Shown: positions 51,657-58,677 of the stretch, piece after piece | Position numbering within the stretch: the first letter of the stretch is position 1 | How the letters are laid out: each line of letters starts with the position of its first letter | Assembly (NCBI RefSeq): GCF_036226745.1 | Contig: NZ_CP109013.1 | Coordinates: 8,432,001-8,496,000, forward strand | DNA length: 64,000 bases | Reading direction: 5' to 3' | Origin: Streptomyces sp. NBC_00683 | GTDB taxonomy: Bacteria; Actinomycetota; Actinomycetes; Streptomycetales; Streptomycetaceae | Made by a program: the position numbers and the translations under genes | Notes under the pieces: generated by a model | The model's database searches: none | The model's input: the letters and a program-made list of their open reading frames with translations, nothing else | What the model was told of the DNA's origin: nothing

Positions 51657-52202
51657 ATGACAATCGGATCACCTGGTCAGCGTCCTGATGAGGCCGCCCT
51701 GGAGTTCCTGCGTTCGGCGTTCGAGCCGGAGTGGCGGGAGCCGGCTCTCGGATACGAGGCGGTCTCGGCGTGGGAAGCCGAAAACGGGGCTGTGCTCCCG
51801 GAGCCGTACCGGAGCTTGGTCGCGGAGATCGCCAACGGGTCCTCGCTCGGGCCGCCGGAGGACGGTGGCCTGCTGCCTCTGGGCTGGCTCACGCCGGGCT
51901 GGCCCTACCAGGCTGAACGGAAGCCCGCCGCGCCGTTCCCGCTCCAGGAGACCTGGGCCTGGGAGGGCGAGCCTCTCGCTGCCGACCACAATGAACGCGT
52001 CGCCGACGTCTACGGCAACGGTTCCGTCGTGTTGGGCACCGACGATGAACTCTCGTACTGGGTACTCGTCGTCAATGGGCCACAACGGGGCAAGATCTGG
52101 CTGGTCAGCGACGTGGGCGCCTACCAATATCCCGGGCCGGAAGCCTTCGGATTCCTGGAGTGGGTCCAGCGCTGGCAAGTCGGCGACGGCTGGTGGGACT
52201 GA
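51657..52202 (+). CDS. SMI1/KNR4 family protein
   Basis: A protein of 181 residues from the ATG at 51657 (MTIGSPGQRPDEAALEFLRS). It shows the SUKH pattern GYEAVSAWEAENGAVLPEPY, RSLVAEIANGSSLGPPEDGG, LLPLGWLTPGWPYQAERKPA, VLGTDDELSYWVLVVNGPQR, GKIWLVSDVGAYQYPG and a C-terminal FLEWVQRW helix. This is the L-P-x-x-[YF]-[KR]-x-[LF] motif followed by G-x-x-x-x-x-x-W-x-L-V-V. In bacteria this family mostly supplies immunity against nuclease toxins. No toxin gene lies next to it, so it appears to be an orphan. A terminator follows. Confidence 0.9.
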   Translation: MTIGSPGQRPDEAALEFLRSAFEPEWREPALGYEAVSAWEAENGAVLPEPYRSLVAEIANGSSLGPPEDGGLLPLGWLTPGWPYQAERKPAAPFPLQETWAWEGEPLAADHNERVADVYGNGSVVLGTDDELSYWVLVVNGPQRGKIWLVSDVGAYQYPGPEAFGFLEWVQRWQVGDGWWD

Positions 52203-52216
52203 CCGCCATTGCAGAG

Positions 52217-52247
52217 AGCCCGACGCGCTGAGAGTGCGTCGGGCTCG
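52217..52247 (+). terminator. Terminator hairpin after SMI1/KNR4 gene
   Basis: An 11-bp perfect stem GAGCCCGACGC / GCGTCGGGCTC with a nine-base loop, 14 bases downstream of the stop at 52202. Confidence 0.75.
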
Positions 52248-52282
52248 AACGTTTTGGTGGGGAAGCCCCAGCTGCCGCAGGC

Positions 52283-52438
52283 ATCGACCGCGACCGCGAC
52301 GCCCCCATCGCCGACCTCACACTGCCCTGGAGCTCCGGCGTCGTCGAAGGACACGTCAACCGCATCAAGATGCTCAAGCGCCGGATGTTCGGCCCAGCGG
52401 GTTTCTCTCTTCTTCGGAAACGAGTCCTCCTCGCCTGA
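52283..52438 (+). pseudogene. ISL3-family transposase C-terminal fragment B
   Basis: The frame RDRDAPIADLTLPWSSGVVE, GHVNRIKMLKRRMFGPAGFS, LLRKRVLLA is the last 50 residues of an ISL3 transposase, in the same block as the fragment at 35558. It retains the E (VVEGHVNR). Confidence 0.85.
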
Positions 52439-52464
52439 CGGGCCCAGGCGGCTTTTTTCAGCCC

Positions 52465-52989
52465 TCAGACAGCAGTTCTCAGATCATCCGCAGTCAGCAG
52501 TGACAGCAGTTGGATTCGCTCGGACGTAAGCGCCTCGGCCCCGCCCTGCTGGCGGTCGATGACGCAGAGCGCTTCGCGAACGTCTGCGCCCAGATCACGC
52601 AAGTCGGTCGTGGAGAGCACGATCTGCCCACCGCTGGTGACCACGTCTTCCACGACCAGCACCCGCCGCCCGGCGATGTCCGCGCCTTCGGCCAGACGGC
52701 ACGTTCCGTACGACTTGGCCTGCTTGCGGACAAAAGCGCAGGGAAGGCCGGTGTGCCGGCTGAGCGCGGTGACCACCGGGATGCCACCCATCTCAAGGCC
52801 GGCCAGCACCTCAGTGTCCGTCGGCACGAGCGTGGCCATCGCCCGGGCGATGGAATCGAGGAGAACGGGGTCGCTCTCGAAGCGGTACTTGTCGAAGTAC
52901 TCCGAGGCTCTGCGGCCAGAGCGGAGGACAAAGTCACCCGTCAGGTGGGAAGCAGCCTGGATCTGCAGGGCAATTTCTGAGGCAGTCAC
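52465..52989 (-). CDS. pyrE: Orotate phosphoribosyltransferase-like protein
   Basis: A protein of 174 residues from a GTG at 52989 (TASEIALQIQAASHLTGDFV). OPRT features are all present: LRSGRRASEYFDKYRFESDP (orotate/PRPP loop), LAGLEMGGIPVVTALSRHTG, PCAFVRKQAKSYGTCRLAEG (flexible loop lysine) and VLVVEDVVTSGGQIVLSTTD (PRPP-binding motif with acidic pair). The reaction is orotate plus PRPP to orotidine 5'-phosphate in UMP synthesis. Length is somewhat short but complete. Lying between two ISL3 fragments, it is likely an accessory copy; whether it is the organism's only pyrE cannot be judged. Confidence 0.9.
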   Translation of the reverse strand: MTASEIALQIQAASHLTGDFVLRSGRRASEYFDKYRFESDPVLLDSIARAMATLVPTDTEVLAGLEMGGIPVVTALSRHTGLPCAFVRKQAKSYGTCRLAEGADIAGRRVLVVEDVVTSGGQIVLSTTDLRDLGADVREALCVIDRQQGGAEALTSERIQLLSLLTADDLRTAV

Positions 52990-53147
52990 AGGACGGAAGT
53001 ATCCCAGGTCAACCGCACCTCTCGGCGGCTGGTGGTTCCCAGCACGCGGAAACCTAGACCAGACACACACCAAGATCAGCCATCGCCGAGCGTGCTCGAT
53101 TCACGGGAATCGGCTCTGTCGCTATTTGAGGGGTAGTGGATTCTTGA

Positions 53148-53350
53148 TCATGGTGAGAGCAGGATGCGGCGTCGGAGGAGATCGAAGTTGGCCCGGCCGT
53201 ACATCTGTCTCTTGAGCAACTTGATCCTGGTGACGTTGCCTTCGACGGCCCCGGAGGTGTAGGTCGTGGTGAGGGCGGCCTGGATGGCTGCGCGGTCGCG
53301 TCGCATGCCGTTGGCCAGAGTCCGGAGTTCTCGTTGGCCGTCGAGGCTAA
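53148..53350 (-). pseudogene. ISL3-family transposase C-terminal fragment C
   Basis: GMRRDRAAIQAALTTTYTSG, AVEGNVTRIKLLKRQMYGRA, NFDLLRRRILLSP is a C-terminal ISL3 end distinct in sequence from fragments A and B, in the opposite orientation to B across the pyrE gene. Confidence 0.85.
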
Positions 53351-53382
53351 CGTCATCGCTCATCCAGCTGCCACAGCCACCG

Positions 53383-53411
53383 ACCCGGTGAACCAATGCG
53401 GTCACAGCACT
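53383..53411. repeat. Dispersed 29-bp repeat, copy 5 (inverted)
   Basis: ACCCGGTGAACCAATGCGGT followed by CACAGCACT, the reverse of copies 1-3. It lies directly upstream of ISL3 fragment C. Confidence 0.7.
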
Positions 53412-53472
53412 AGCTTCGTTGACAAAGGACACGGGCTGCGCGACATCGCCCTTTTGGCCTGGGTACGACAAA

Positions 53473-53503
53473 GGCGGTCGCTCCCGTGCTGGGAGCGACC
53501 GCC
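53473..53503 (-). terminator. Terminator hairpin of the beta-propeller gene
   Basis: A 13-bp perfect stem GGCGGTCGCTCCC / GGGAGCGACCGCC with a GTGCT loop, 17 bases beyond the stop of the minus-strand gene at 53520. Confidence 0.82.
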
Positions 53504-53519
53504 AGAGGCCCGTGGAGGG

Positions 53520-55034
53520 TCAGTGGATGGTGAGGGCGTAGGTCATGGGGATGTCATCTTGGAAGTAGCCGGAATTTCGGTGGAAGAAGAGCCGTCCGTC
53601 TTCGTAGAGGATCGGCTCCGTCATCCTCTCGGGGGACATTTGCTCCGCGGTGTTGGAGATCTTGAAGTCGGCGGGCTGCTCCAGGAGTACGGTCTCTTTT
53701 CCATCTGCGGCAGCCAGGTGGAGTACACCGCTGCCTTCCCGTGCTGATCCAGCGTTTTTGTAGGCGATGAGGCCCTTCTTGTCGGCGCGTAGCGGCCGCA
53801 GTTCGGCCATGCCCCCGCCTTCGACGGTCCATTTGAGGCGGCCCGTACTGATGTCGAATGCGGCGATGTGGTTGCCGCTGATGATGTGCTCTTTGTCGCT
53901 GGCGAGGTAGAGGGTGTCGGGCGTGGCCACGACGGCGCCGCACCCGGTGCCGGTGCCGCTCCGGCAGCCGGGAACGTAATCGCCGACCTTGATGGTCGCC
54001 TTGACCGAGCCGTCTGTGTCGAAGGTCCACAGCCTGTTCGCATCGAGCTGGTTGTACTCGTCGCCGACATAGGAGGCGACCACCAGCGGATCGGCCGAGG
54101 CCAGGTACGGGTATCCCACGTCCTTGGGCAGTTTCACGGTCCGCGACGGTTGGCCGGTGCGCGGGTCGCGCTGTGACACCGCGAAGTGGCCGTCGCAGAA
54201 TGCGAGTCCCGCCAGCGTGCTGCCGCCGAGGTACTCCTCGTAGCCGCATCCCGGCGGCGGTGAGTCCCACGCCGTTTTTCCGGTGTCGACGGCGAAGCCC
54301 CACGATTCGTCTTCCGACCAACCGACCGCGGCGAACTGCTCGCTGATGGCGACGCTGAGGTCGAGCCCGCGAGTGGCCTCGGGCACAGACTTCTGCCACA
54401 CCTTGCGGCCCCGGTTGATGTCGATCACCGCGACCTCGGTGCACTTGCTCCACGGCTTCTTGGACCCGGCGAACACGACTGCCACGTAGCCCTTGCTGGT
54501 GCTGTCCCTGGACGCGCGACACAGATTGCCGTCCAGCGGCAGTGTCCAGGTCGGCTTCCCGCTGTCCAGGTCATAGCCGAGGACGGCGTCGGGGCCGCCC
54601 GAGACGTACGAGTGCGGCGTCACCCATGAGCCGTCCCCCCGGTGCCCCTCATCTCCTATTTCTTCCTTTGGTGGTGGCACGTTCAGCAGTACGCGGCTCT
54701 GTGTGGAGACGGCCGCCGGTGACGCCTTTGCTGACGTGCCCCCCTTCCCGTCAGCAGCCGACTGCTGGCCGTCGTTGAAGTGGAAGAACGCGAGGATGCC
54801 GGCGGCCAGGACCGCCAGGGCCGCAGTGACACAGCCTGCGATGACTGCTGCCCTGCGCTTCCCAGTCCTGCCCGGCCTTCCTGAGGCGCTGGGGAGCTGC
54901 TGGAAGTGGGGCGGTATCGGACCGTACGGCGGCTGGGTGCCATGCGGTCCACCCGAGTACGGGGTGGGACCGAACCCGGGAGGGCCCTGGGGCGGGGCTG
55001 TGGGTGGAGTGGGTGGGATGGGCGGATGTGACAT
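53520..55034 (-). CDS. Membrane-anchored PQQ-type beta-propeller protein
   Basis: A protein of 504 residues. A proline/glycine-rich cytoplasmic N-terminus (about residues 1-55) precedes one membrane helix (AAVIAGCVTAALAVLAAGIL, about 61-82). The outside part is a beta-propeller with PQQ-like repeats: LGYDLDSGKPTWTLPLDGNL, VAVIDINRGRKVWQKSVPEA, WGFAVDTGKTAWDSPPPG, IAAFDISTGRLKWTVEGG. The repeat D-x-x-[ST]-G-[KR]-x-x-W is the signature. Such proteins act as extracytoplasmic scaffolds or sensors in actinobacteria. The ATG lies four bases from the stop of a frameshifted helix-turn-helix gene. Confidence 0.88.
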   Translation of the reverse strand: MSHPPIPPTPPTAPPQGPPGFGPTPYSGGPHGTQPPYGPIPPHFQQLPSASGRPGRTGKRRAAVIAGCVTAALAVLAAGILAFFHFNDGQQSAADGKGGTSAKASPAAVSTQSRVLLNVPPPKEEIGDEGHRGDGSWVTPHSYVSGGPDAVLGYDLDSGKPTWTLPLDGNLCRASRDSTSKGYVAVVFAGSKKPWSKCTEVAVIDINRGRKVWQKSVPEATRGLDLSVAISEQFAAVGWSEDESWGFAVDTGKTAWDSPPPGCGYEEYLGGSTLAGLAFCDGHFAVSQRDPRTGQPSRTVKLPKDVGYPYLASADPLVVASYVGDEYNQLDANRLWTFDTDGSVKATIKVGDYVPGCRSGTGTGCGAVVATPDTLYLASDKEHIISGNHIAAFDISTGRLKWTVEGGGMAELRPLRADKKGLIAYKNAGSAREGSGVLHLAAADGKETVLLEQPADFKISNTAEQMSPERMTEPILYEDGRLFFHRNSGYFQDDIPMTYALTIH

Positions 55035-55037
55035 GCG

Positions 55038-55766
55038 TCAGTCCTCAGGAGGGGGTGCAGGTGGGGCATAGTGAAAGGCTCGGCTGGCTGCGGGCGGCAG
55101 ATGGTGGGTAAGGCTGCGGGACGGTGAAGCAGCGAGGCGGGACCACTTCCCGTCGATGCGCTGCCGCTGGGCCACCAGGTCGTCCCAGGGTGTCCAGGAG
55201 GGTCTGCAGCGAGGGCGGCTCGTCTCCGGCGTGCCGCAGGGCAGCTTGCTCGCCGCCGAGGGCCAGCAACTGGTCGCGCAGCGCGGCCGCGATGAGACCG
55301 TTGCGGACCCTCACCAGTTGGTCGGCCAGAGCGATCCCTTCCGGCTTGGACAGGAAGCCGTGGCTGACGCCGAAGCGCTCCTCGAGGGGCCGTTGTAGTC
55401 GACCTGGGCGGAACGGAGCCCCTTCACGAGATTGCCGACTGTCTCGTAGGACAGGCCGATTGAGTTCCCGATCTTCCGGTAGCTCTCGCCGGCCCGGAGG
55501 AGGTTCAGCCGCTTCATGACCAGTTGGCGGTAGTACTCTTCGCGCGGCTTCTTGGCGCGCGGCGGGTGCTCGGGCTCGGCGCCATCGAGGAGCTCACGCA
55601 CACGCCCCGGTTCGACGGTGGTTGCTGTGGAAATCTCCCCGACATCGAGGACGTCCGTGCGGCCGTAGCCGACGCGCTGTGCCGCGCCGTCGATGCTCGC
55701 CAGTAGCTGAGCGAACTCGGCCGCGGTCACCTCGCAGGGCAGGTCAGTCACGACGGGGGTCTCCAA
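55038..55766 (-). pseudogene. Helix-turn-helix regulator gene with two frameshifts
   Basis: It starts at the ATG at 55766 (METPVVTDLPCEVTAAEFAQ). The HTH segment YRQLVMKRLNLLRAGESYRK, IGNSIGLSYETVGNLVKGLR is in the first frame. A shift near 55400 moves it to LEERFGVSHGFLSKPEGIAL, ADQLVRVRNGLIAAALRDQL, LALGGEQAALRHAGDEPPSL. A second shift near 55190 (one extra G) gives DDLVAQRQRIDGKWSRLAAS, ending at TGA 55038, four bases before the propeller gene's ATG. If the two shifts are sequencing errors the gene would be intact and co-transcribed with its neighbour. Confidence 0.65.
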
Positions 55767-55885
55767 GGGGGCCGTTGACGGTTAAACGGGGCAGGGGCAG
55801 CGTATCCAGCCGCAGGACGCATCGTCTCAACCGGCACTGTCAGGAGAGCTGCTGCGTTCGGCGAGGGGCAAGATCGCAGCCCCAT

Positions 55886-56416
55886 TCAAGGGCCGATGAG
55901 CCGATCAGCGCCACTCGGGCCGCGGGCCCCCAAGGGGAGGCCCGCGGCAGGACCCAGCGAAGGTCTGCGGCGGGGCCCGGCACGGCAGCGCCAGCACAGG
56001 CACCTTGCTGGGGTGTGGTGCGGCATCGGGCCGTTGAAGGCTCTGTCCAGCTGAATGATGCGAGCCTCGCGGACAATGGGCGGCCTGGTGCGGGCCAGGG
56101 CGCGGTCCCGGGCAGCGAGGACCTGCACCCAGTTGGTGCCGAGTCGGTTCGCCAGGTAGGCCCGCAGGATCCGGCATTGCAGCGGGTTGGTGCCTGCCCA
56201 GATCCCGGTCTGTGTCTGGTCAGGGTTGGCGAGCGCCCACTTCAGGCACGTCGGTGCCAGCGGGCAGGCGGAACAGATCTTTCGGGCTTCGGCGGTCCGC
56301 GCGGGGGTGGTGTTGCCGGGCTCATGTGTGAACAGATTGGGGGAGGTCCGGCACGTGGTGGGGGTCGCGGGGCGGGGAAAGGGGATTTGTTCGGCGAGGG
56401 TGGGGGCGGCGCTCAT
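55886..56416 (-). CDS. WhiB-like (Wbl) transcription factor
   Basis: A protein of 176 residues. The four iron-sulfur cysteines are C22 (TTCRTSPNLFTHEP), C48, C51 (ARKICSACPLAP) and C57 (TCLKWAL), with the usual spacing, followed by TQTGIWAGTNPLQCRIL, the G-[VI]-W-[AG]-G-x motif of Wbl proteins. Residues 85-176 form a basic tail with a further C-x-C-x(2)-C (RCLCWRCRAG), unusual in length for the family, whose members are mostly 80-130 residues. Wbl proteins bind sigma factor region 4 and respond to redox or NO. Free-standing accessory Wbl genes occur on Streptomyces plasmids and phages. Confidence 0.88.
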   Translation of the reverse strand: MSAAPTLAEQIPFPRPATPTTCRTSPNLFTHEPGNTTPARTAEARKICSACPLAPTCLKWALANPDQTQTGIWAGTNPLQCRILRAYLANRLGTNWVQVLAARDRALARTRPPIVREARIIQLDRAFNGPMPHHTPARCLCWRCRAGPRRRPSLGPAAGLPLGARGPSGADRLIGP

Positions 56417-56506
56417 GGCGGCTGGCCTCCGATCGGAAGTCGGGAGTGCGGGGTGACTGTGGTCTTTGGGCCCGCGTGGGCACCGTGGAGTTTGGCGGTC
56501 TGGTCG

Positions 56507-56665
56507 TCAGGCGCGGTCGTCGTTGCTCTTCCGCTTGGACTTCGCGTCGGAGACGAAGCGAACTTCGAAGGGGTGGGCGGCGTTCCAGGCTTCGGCGCAT
56601 GTCTTGTGCACGGCCTCACCTGCGTGCGACTGCGACCGCAGCGGCGTGAGGTTCTGGCACAGCAC
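56507..56665 (-). CDS. Very small hypothetical protein (52 residues)
   Basis: A GTG at 56665 opens a 52-codon frame: MLCQNLTPLRSQSHAGEAVH, KTCAEAWNAAHPFEVRFVSD, AKSKRKSNDDRA. The C-x(20)-C arrangement with the H-K-T-C-A pattern resembles small zinc-ribbon proteins found beside WhiB-like genes. It lies 90 bases upstream of the Wbl gene in the same direction. The start is uncertain because no good ribosome-binding site is visible. Confidence 0.45.
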   Translation of the reverse strand: MLCQNLTPLRSQSHAGEAVHKTCAEAWNAAHPFEVRFVSDAKSKRKSNDDRA

Positions 56666-56999
56666 TCACGGGGTGTCTCGGCGGAAGTGGAGACTGTCGC
56701 GCCAGTCCAGTAACGTCACTTGGGGGACTGGTGCCGACACAGCGAAATTCGTTCGCCGGGCAGTCACGACGCCGGTGGACGTTGGCGAGGGAGCTGCATC
56801 AGGACCTGGTCGACAAGGTCCTCGGTCGGCTTCCAAGGTCCAAGTGCACCGGTTGCCGGAACAGGCAGGGCGAGCGCTTGGACGTCGGTGAGCACGAGGT
56901 GGTGGGCGCCGGGGTGGGCCCACGGGTCGCACGGCAAAGCATCCTCGGGGTCCTGGTGGCTGACCTGTGCGGAGAGCGGACCCGCTGGCCCCCATGCCG

Positions 57000-57241
57000 C
57001 TCCGACGCCCAGGCCGCCCGCACCTGACCATCATCGAACACCACCACTGCGGCCGCACGGCCTCCAACGAAGGCATCATGGCGGTGTCCACGGCGGCCGA
57101 CCATCCGCTGCGTGCGCGACAGGTGTGCGAGGCGATGGACGTGGCGGTCGCCCCCGACAACATCGACGACGTCCGCCTCAAGCGCCCCGGACCGCCGACC
57201 GCGGGATCCTGGCCGAGACCGAGCCAGGCTTCTTCACCTAG
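57000..57241 (+). pseudogene. Winged-helix remnant of a recurrent Streptomyces protein
   Basis: NEGIMAVSTAADHPLRARQV, CEAMDVAVAPDNIDDVRLK continues, after a frameshift near 57185, as RGILAETEPGFFT. This block (LRARQVCExxD..NIxxxRxKLKRLxxRGIL) is the winged-helix end seen at the C-terminus of the gene at 3149. The upstream part (56670-57000) is not interpretable. Confidence 0.55.
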
Positions 57242-57336
57242 CCTCGGCCGTCGTCGACCGATGCCGCCGTGACCTGCCCGATTATCCCGCACGAAACGAA
57301 GAATCGGGCATCAGTTCTCATACCGCCCTCTGAGGA

Positions 57337-58677
57337 TTAAAAGGCCTGCTCCAGCGCCACCCGGAAGTCCGCCGCACTCCGGAAACCTATCTCTGGGCGT
57401 TCACGCAGCGCCTGATCGATGACGTCGGCGAGGGGCGCCGGGATGCCGGGCTCGCGGCGGCGGATCGGGATGGCCGGCTCCTGCAGGACCACCTGCCAGG
57501 GGTCCTTCGCGGGCGGGAACTCGCGGGGTGTTTTTCCGGTTAGCGTCTGGTACAGGCAGGCGGCGAGAGCCCAGACGTCCACCGCGGGCGGCGCCTTGCG
57601 GAAGTTGATGACCTGCTGGCGTGGCATGAACATCGGCTTCCCCGCCGTGGCGCCGGTGCGAGTGAGGCCGCTGAGGCCGGCCTGGTCGAAGGCCTTGCCG
57701 ATGCCGAAGTCCGCGATCTTCGCCGTCATGGTGCCGTCCAGGAGGATGTTGGACGGGGTGAGATCGCGGTGGATGACGCCCCGGTTATGGGCGTGCTCCA
57801 GTCCGCGCAGGGCCTGCAGGGCCAGGGGGACGGCCTCGTCGACGGGGAGGCGGCCGCCGCGTCCGGCCAGCAGGCGGTCGAGGCTGCCGCCGGTGCAGTA
57901 CTCGGTGGTCAGATAGAAAGTGCCGTTGGCGAAGCCCGCGTCGTGCAACGCCACCACATGCGGATGCCGCAGCGCCCGTGTCAGCCCCACCTCGCGCAGG
58001 AAGCGGGCCCGGGCCGTGGCGTTCGCAGCGACCTTGGGCAGCATCACCTTGAGCGCCACCTCCGCTCCGGTGGACTCGTGTCGCGCCAGATAGACCGCGC
58101 CCATGCCGCCCCGGCCGAGCTCGCGCAGCACCGTGTAGCCGTGGATGGCCTTGAGGTCGACGTGCCCGCCCTTCGCCTGGTCCAGCAGCAGCTTCAGCAC
58201 GGCGGCAGGCTCCGACTGGCAGACCGCGCACAGCACTTCGCCGTCGCGGCCGCCCACCTCGCGGCCGCATGTGGCGCAGGCGCCGAGGACGCGGGTGGAC
58301 TGCTGACGCGTGACACCGACCCGCAGCACGGTCTCGCCGACGCGGATCTCGTCGCCGTCGGACAGATCGCGCTCGGGGTACGAATCGCCCGCGGCCTCGG
58401 CAGGAGTGAGGCCCTGGCGGCGCTGGCCGATCTTCTCGCCGTTGACATAGGTTCCGTTGAGGCTGCCGAAGTCGCGGATGCGGATATCGGGCGGGTTGAT
58501 GTCGATGAGGCAGTGATGGCGGGAGACGGTGCGGTGGTGCTCGTCGTTCGGCAGCTGCGGGGAGCAGTCCGAGGAGCGACCGAGGACGCAGGTGGTGCGG
58601 TCGTCGTAGACGTACTCGGCCGGGTCCAGCCGCCCCTTGACGAGCGTGAGCTTGACGGTGGCGGGCGGCGGTGTCAT
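57337..58677 (-). CDS. FHA-zinc ribbon-Ser/Thr protein kinase
   Basis: A protein of 446 residues. The FHA domain spans about residues 25-120 (LGRSSDC at 32, SRHH 52-55, LNGTYVNGEKIG 73-84). A zinc ribbon CATCG at 134-138 and CAVC at 150-153 follows. The kinase domain spans about 180-440: glycine loop LGRGGMGAVYLA, catalytic lysine in VALKV (K210), HRDLTPSN (303-310), DFGIGKAF (323), then AGKPMFMPRQQ in the activation segment. The FHA module binds phosphothreonine, so it can recruit its own or a partner's phosphorylated form. No membrane helix is seen, so it is cytosolic. Its ATG overlaps the stop of the Clp gene (TGATG), so the two are translationally coupled. Confidence 0.95.
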   Translation of the reverse strand: MTPPPATVKLTLVKGRLDPAEYVYDDRTTCVLGRSSDCSPQLPNDEHHRTVSRHHCLIDINPPDIRIRDFGSLNGTYVNGEKIGQRRQGLTPAEAAGDSYPERDLSDGDEIRVGETVLRVGVTRQQSTRVLGACATCGREVGGRDGEVLCAVCQSEPAAVLKLLLDQAKGGHVDLKAIHGYTVLRELGRGGMGAVYLARHESTGAEVALKVMLPKVAANATARARFLREVGLTRALRHPHVVALHDAGFANGTFYLTTEYCTGGSLDRLLAGRGGRLPVDEAVPLALQALRGLEHAHNRGVIHRDLTPSNILLDGTMTAKIADFGIGKAFDQAGLSGLTRTGATAGKPMFMPRQQVINFRKAPPAVDVWALAACLYQTLTGKTPREFPPAKDPWQVVLQEPAIPIRRREPGIPAPLADVIDQALRERPEIGFRSAADFRVALEQAF

